10,088 bases of DNA, taken from positions 1-10,088 of the forward strand of contig CAJORD010000189.1 of the NCBI GenBank assembly GCA_905236605.1, in the 5' to 3' direction. This DNA is from an uncultured Synergistales bacterium. Its GTDB lineage: Bacteria; Synergistota; Synergistia; Synergistales; Aminobacteriaceae. Below the pieces are notes generated by a model, which was not told where the DNA came from, ran no database searches, and was given only the letters and a program-made list of their open reading frames with translations. Made by a program: the position numbers and the translations under genes. Positions 8,101-10,088 of this stretch are shown here, one piece after another. Within the stretch, counting starts at the first letter, position 1. Every line of letters starts with the position of its first letter.

Positions 8101-8628
8101 CACGATTGGGTCTTGAACAGAACGCACTATCGAGGCGGCTACGACCTTGAAGATAAAGCCTACATTATGTACGAGTACGATGCCTCGGGCGCAGCAACGG
8201 TTACACAACCTCGCGGATTTGGAAGCGATTTATATAACACGGGTGCTCACACTCAAAACGCTACAGTCAGGAGCGGAGCAAACACTATGAAACAAAACGG
8301 CTTCGGAACGATTAACGACGTTATCGCGGCGATCGAATCCGGAAACAGAGATGATCTTCTCGAAAAAATGCTTCCGCGCGTTGATGACTTCATAAATAAT
8401 ATTTTGAGCGTCATGGCCGAAGATGGAGCTTTGCAAGCTCGTTACAACTACAACACCGAAAGATTAGTAAATGAAAATTCCGTCATGAGTGAAGAACAAG
8501 ATAGACTTGTTAAAGCAGACCCTGCGGACGTGATTTCGCAGTTAATGATGGCGGATTACATGTATCAGGCGAACTTGGCTGTTATTGCAAGATTGATTCA
8601 GCCGAGCCTCTTAGATTTCCTAAGATAA
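5119..8628 (+). CDS. flgL: Flagellar hook-associated protein 3 (FlgL), giant form with repeated insert
   Basis: FlgL forms the second hook-filament junction ring, between FlgK and flagellin. The N-terminal flagellin-like D0/D1 region covers residues 1 to about 185. It includes QQQIASGNKYTKLSDNPAA and a typical VAGQYLFGGTSSG segment. The C-terminal D1/D0 region starts near 1040 and ends with the family signature ADYMYQANLAVIARLIQPSL and LLDFLR. FlgL is about 300 residues in Escherichia coli; this one is 1169. The additional part (about 190-1030) is acidic and beta-rich, and seems to be built from about six related small domains. Five cysteines (194, 618, 626, 641, 701) are notable for an exported flagellar protein. 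The start is fixed by AGGAGG at 5104-5109, nine bases before the ATG. It is the last gene of the operon, 45 bases after flgK. FlgN would be its chaperone. Identity rests on both termini; the role of the insert is unknown. Confidence 0.92.
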   Translation: MYSRLTTATMYGSLMDTLRQNQRNIQDLQQQIASGNKYTKLSDNPAAISRSLTVQSAINANDQYQSSTDDALTMLKYADSALQNVLDAAKTIRNLIIEAGDAALDSSQLKDITAQIEANKKIMLDNLNTKVAGQYLFGGTSSGDAPFVELADGSVEYRGSDDRIKYVLSESLLGDVSFTGSDIVPKNEDTYFICSHKVPLDWKWTGREEKVQITVGNRTIAVFIPEDWSDSDINKTNKHTEEFANEENIQSLNFTDANGFRDPNELSGISLDDLATIVNRSLEEQGADMLVTAYIERDYESGTQQLYLKSNTGEKVGITGWPDTDYMPMPATIKSLNMGDGADAAGWNLEFDGESSKLTISTLDGSVTETTIEITEDDTPETLAGKINAIEGIYARHSADGNSIEILAERIGDIPADRLNISEAEEALHYPSLVIKAEGGAKKLFGEFRNDDDEIVKDSVIVKSTVRNTDQSHIDIFDYLGMETATKSREFAPDETLKVEDDTQLHWRVISGGRSVDIKLNSGEYTIEQLADRLRNAGAGWLEVTVEPGGHDVTEETLSNHSDDYEEETKRIVMRGFNGEQVIFLDMNEYNYADKMNLSSALRTDAYTKDRVGVGMKCVNFPSAPCVDDNVGVPMRVQMNCGMYYDVDIKKSKVVDKETGFVDRALLMQEIVDQVNEIEGHDIMGFAQHVDSTGKDIDGSCSMYFLSGEAFTVVDMPFNDPEWNDYSGGLAAQMGIHGGVTSNLKQTHVKMLDNATFAEAYDTQDVAEKYLNIESNPDNLRFTNGTIRFSNLAHSVDIDVNEDDTVKDVMDRLRVQAGDWLYVNYYDTHMGQLDARNAGDFPLISISSVDGSAVNVLDIKGHIAEDALGLSTGIQGRTADTAVPIMSFNWDVNAQEYNSGAVDFPADTLVIEVAGYKHTLDLTTIRDVNNNDEIRADDIAEFINARMQDEDVRALINDDEELVVYSPRGYSIKIDFFKNGSTNNVTNDFLGSGDHDWVLNRTHYRGGYDLEDKAYIMYEYDASGAATVTQPRGFGSDLYNTGAHTQNATVRSGANTMKQNGFGTINDVIAAIESGNRDDLLEKMLPRVDDFINNILSVMAEDGALQARYNYNTERLVNENSVMSEEQDRLVKADPADVISQLMMADYMYQANLAVIARLIQPSLLDFLR
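5746..8046 (+). repeat. About six diverged repeat domains in the FlgL insert
   Basis: Each unit appears to be one or two beta strands, a short helix and closing strands. Helix positions (residues): LDDLATIVNRSL 271-282; TPETLAGKINAI 379-390; TIEQLADRLRNAG 526-538; DRALLMQEIVDQV 663-675; DTVKDVMDRLRVQAG 804-818; ADDIAEFINARM 936-947. The third and fifth are plainly alike (T, then DRLR, AG, WL, V). The closing strands also recur: VGITGW, VIFLDM, FTVVDM, VNVLDI, YSIKID. The second resembles the IN motif of flagellar hook-associated proteins. Spacing is irregular (about 110-150 residues). Recognised by eye; the pair at 526 and 804 is the strongest evidence. Confidence 0.5.
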
Positions 8629-8633
8629 AAGAT

Positions 8634-8673
8634 AAAAAAGGAAGCAGGATTTCTTTTTTACTTCCTACTTCCT
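8634..8673 (-). terminator. valS: Rho-independent terminator for valS, possibly bidirectional
   Basis: On the minus strand GGAAGTAGGA (8672-8663) pairs with TCCTGCTTCC (8649-8640), ten pairs with one mismatch plus one further A-T pair, around a 13-base loop. TTTTTT follows directly at 8639-8634, then more T-rich sequence. This is a standard intrinsic terminator layout 14 bases after the valS stop. In the plus direction the hairpin is followed only by a loosely T-rich stretch, so termination of flgL there would be weaker. Confidence 0.72.
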
Positions 8674-8690
8674 AATTTCTTAACTCCTAA
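8655..8690 (-). repeat. Inverted heptad repeat array between flgL and valS
   Basis: Read on the minus strand, the units are TTAGGAG (8690-8684), TTAAGAA (8683-8677), one extra base, TTAGGAA (8675-8669), GTAGGAA (8668-8662) and GTAAAAA (8661-8655). They match the unit found upstream of flgL, in the opposite orientation. The first unit contains the valS stop codon, and the TTAGGAA and GTAGGAA units supply one arm of the terminator. TTCCTACTTCCT at 8662-8673 is an exact inverse of 5088-5099. Confidence 0.65.
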
Positions 8691-10088
8691 TTATTTTTCA
8701 AACTTCCCAAATTTGCTTTCAGTCTTTCAACCTGCGCTTGGCCTTCGGAAACTTTCCCGCGCTCTTTCTCGACGACTTCAGCAGGAGCACGGGCAACAAA
8801 ATCGGCTTTATCAAGTCGCGCTTGGCTCTTCGCGATTTCCTTTTCGATTGAAGAAATTTCGTTTTCAAGTCTCGTTATCTCTTTCGGAACGTCAAGAACA
8901 TCACCGACCGGCAATTTAATTTCAGCTTCGCCTGTTACTGATGACAGCGACGCGCCGTGAGTCCATTCGCTAGACGGCGACTCAAAAATGACATCATGGA
9001 CGCGGCAAAGATTTGAAATTTGATTCAATGACGATTTGAGAATTTTCGCGGCCTCTGATTCAGGATTGACTCGAATCACGACTTTATTAAGCCACTGCTG
9101 CGGAGCTACGTGAGCTTCTGCACGGAGATTTCTTAACGTCCTCACAGCGTCCTGTAAGACTTTCATTTTTGAAACTGCTTCGTCAAAAATAAATTCTTTC
9201 TTTGCTTCCGGCCACTTTGAACGCATTATGAACTCGTCGCCGTAACCGAACGCCGCCCATAATTCTTCAGTTACGAACGGAATAAACGGGTGCAATAATG
9301 GCAACGTCGTTTTGAAAACTTCTTCGAGAACTCCCGCGGTAGTTTTGCGTCGCTCTTCGCCTTCGTCGCCCTTTAATGCCGGCTTCGACATTTCAAGATA
9401 CCAGTCGCAGACGTCGCCCCACACGAAATCATAAAGACTGCGCGCGGCCGTTCCAATGTCGTAAGCGTCGATTAGCTCACGGACTTTAGCGGCCATTTCC
9501 TGAGTCCGAGTCAAAATGAATTTGTCGTGCAAGTGAAGCTGATTAATATCAATCTCGTGAACTTCGTCATCAAGATTCATTAACGCGAATCTTGCGGCGT
9601 TCCAGAGCTTGTTCATGAAGAATCTGTAAGTTTCGATTCTCGTTGACGATAATAAAATGTCGCGTCCCTGTACAGAAAGCGCGGCGAGAGTCATTCTAAG
9701 AGCGTCAGCACCGTACTTGTCAATCATGACTAACGGGTCAATGACGTTGCCTTTAGTCTTGCTCATCTTCTTGCCATGTTCGTCTCGAATTAACGAGTGA
9801 ATGTAAACATCACGGAATGGCACATCGTCCATAAATTCCAGACCCATCATAATCATTCGAGCGACCCAGAAGAAAATAATATCGAAGCCCGTTACCATTA
9901 ACGAAGTCGGATAAAAATATTTCAATTCCGGCTTATCGTCAGGCCAGCCCATCGTTGAAAAAGGCCACAAAGCGGAGCTAAACCACGTGTCAAGAACGTC
10001 GCTTTCTTGTTTAATGTTCTTGCTGTGGCAATGCTCGCATTCAGTCGGATCGTTTTCGGCTACGGTTATGTGTCCGCAGTCAGAGCAA
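8687..10088 (-). CDS. valS: Valyl-tRNA synthetase (ValS), C-terminal half, continues past window edge
   Basis: This class I synthetase charges tRNA-Val with valine in the cytoplasm. The frame is open from 10087 to the TAG at 8689-8687, 466 residues, about half of the usual 880-950; the N-terminal part with the HIGH motif and most of the editing domain is outside. The visible order is a CxxC...CxxC zinc-finger-like segment at the edge (CSDC and CEHC), LDTWFSSALWPFSTMGWP, FFWVARMIMMG, the second catalytic motif as KMSKT (9769-9755; usually KMSKS) in HGKKMSKTKGNVIDP, then the anticodon-binding helical domain (YDFVWGDVCDWYLEMSKP). It ends in the C-terminal coiled-coil arm typical of ValS (ITRLENEISSIEKEIAKSQ). 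A TTG at 9970 inside the frame is Leu of SSALWPF, not a start. It is convergent with flgL, with a terminator in the 58-base gap. Confidence 0.96.
   Translation of the reverse strand, partial: CSDCGHITVAENDPTECEHCHSKNIKQESDVLDTWFSSALWPFSTMGWPDDKPELKYFYPTSLMVTGFDIIFFWVARMIMMGLEFMDDVPFRDVYIHSLIRDEHGKKMSKTKGNVIDPLVMIDKYGADALRMTLAALSVQGRDILLSSTRIETYRFFMNKLWNAARFALMNLDDEVHEIDINQLHLHDKFILTRTQEMAAKVRELIDAYDIGTAARSLYDFVWGDVCDWYLEMSKPALKGDEGEERRKTTAGVLEEVFKTTLPLLHPFIPFVTEELWAAFGYGDEFIMRSKWPEAKKEFIFDEAVSKMKVLQDAVRTLRNLRAEAHVAPQQWLNKVVIRVNPESEAAKILKSSLNQISNLCRVHDVIFESPSSEWTHGASLSSVTGEAEIKLPVGDVLDVPKEITRLENEISSIEKEIAKSQARLDKADFVARAPAEVVEKERGKVSEGQAQVERLKANLGSLKNN

Noticed and set aside
1978..8628. Protease domain in the FlgK or FlgL insert, as in flagellinolysins
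   Set aside because: No HExxH zinc-protease motif or other catalytic signature is visible in either insert.
5088..8673. Inverted 12-base repeats as ends of a mobile element or invertible segment carrying flgL
   Set aside because: There is no recombinase or target-site duplication, flgL is a normal operon member, and the repeats are better explained by the local heptad arrays.
8713..8919. Plus-strand open frame antisense to the valS 3' end
   Set aside because: It overlaps the well-conserved ValS coiled-coil arm on the other strand and has no ribosome binding site.
9968..9970. TTG as a possible start of a shorter valS
   Set aside because: The valS frame is open and conserved upstream to the window edge (DTWFSSA and a CxxC pair), so this codon is an internal leucine.

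Overview
The window looks like chromosomal DNA from an anaerobic, flagellated bacterium. The moderately low GC, the strong AGGAGG-type ribosome binding sites and the style of the flagellar proteins suggest Synergistota or a relative of the Firmicutes. That placement is a tentative inference; no rRNA or other taxonomic marker is present.

Positions 1-1034 hold three decayed plus-strand gene remnants: a frameshifted ion-coupled permease C-terminus, a small membrane protein that lost its C-terminus, and a MATE-family efflux pump missing its N-terminal half and an internal segment near the C-terminus. The last two are joined directly at about 620-627.

Positions 1098-8628 hold an apparently intact late flagellar operon, flgM-flgN-flgK-flgL, behind a good candidate sigma-28 promoter. 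FlgM would hold back sigma-28, FlgN would chaperone FlgK and FlgL, and FlgK and FlgL form the hook-filament junction. Both junction proteins are far longer than usual (1031 and 1169 residues) because of large central inserts. These inserts appear to consist of repeated small domains: two copies visible in FlgK and about six in FlgL. A second candidate sigma-28 promoter, with a perfect -10, lies across the flgK stop codon in front of flgL.

flgL is flanked by short arrays of a seven-base unit (consensus about GTAGGAA), direct upstream and inverted downstream. The upstream array runs into the flgL ribosome binding site. The downstream array covers the valS stop codon and supplies one arm of a hairpin that looks like the valS terminator.

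Positions 8687-10088 hold the C-terminal half of valS (valyl-tRNA synthetase) on the minus strand, convergent with the flagellar operon and running off the right edge.
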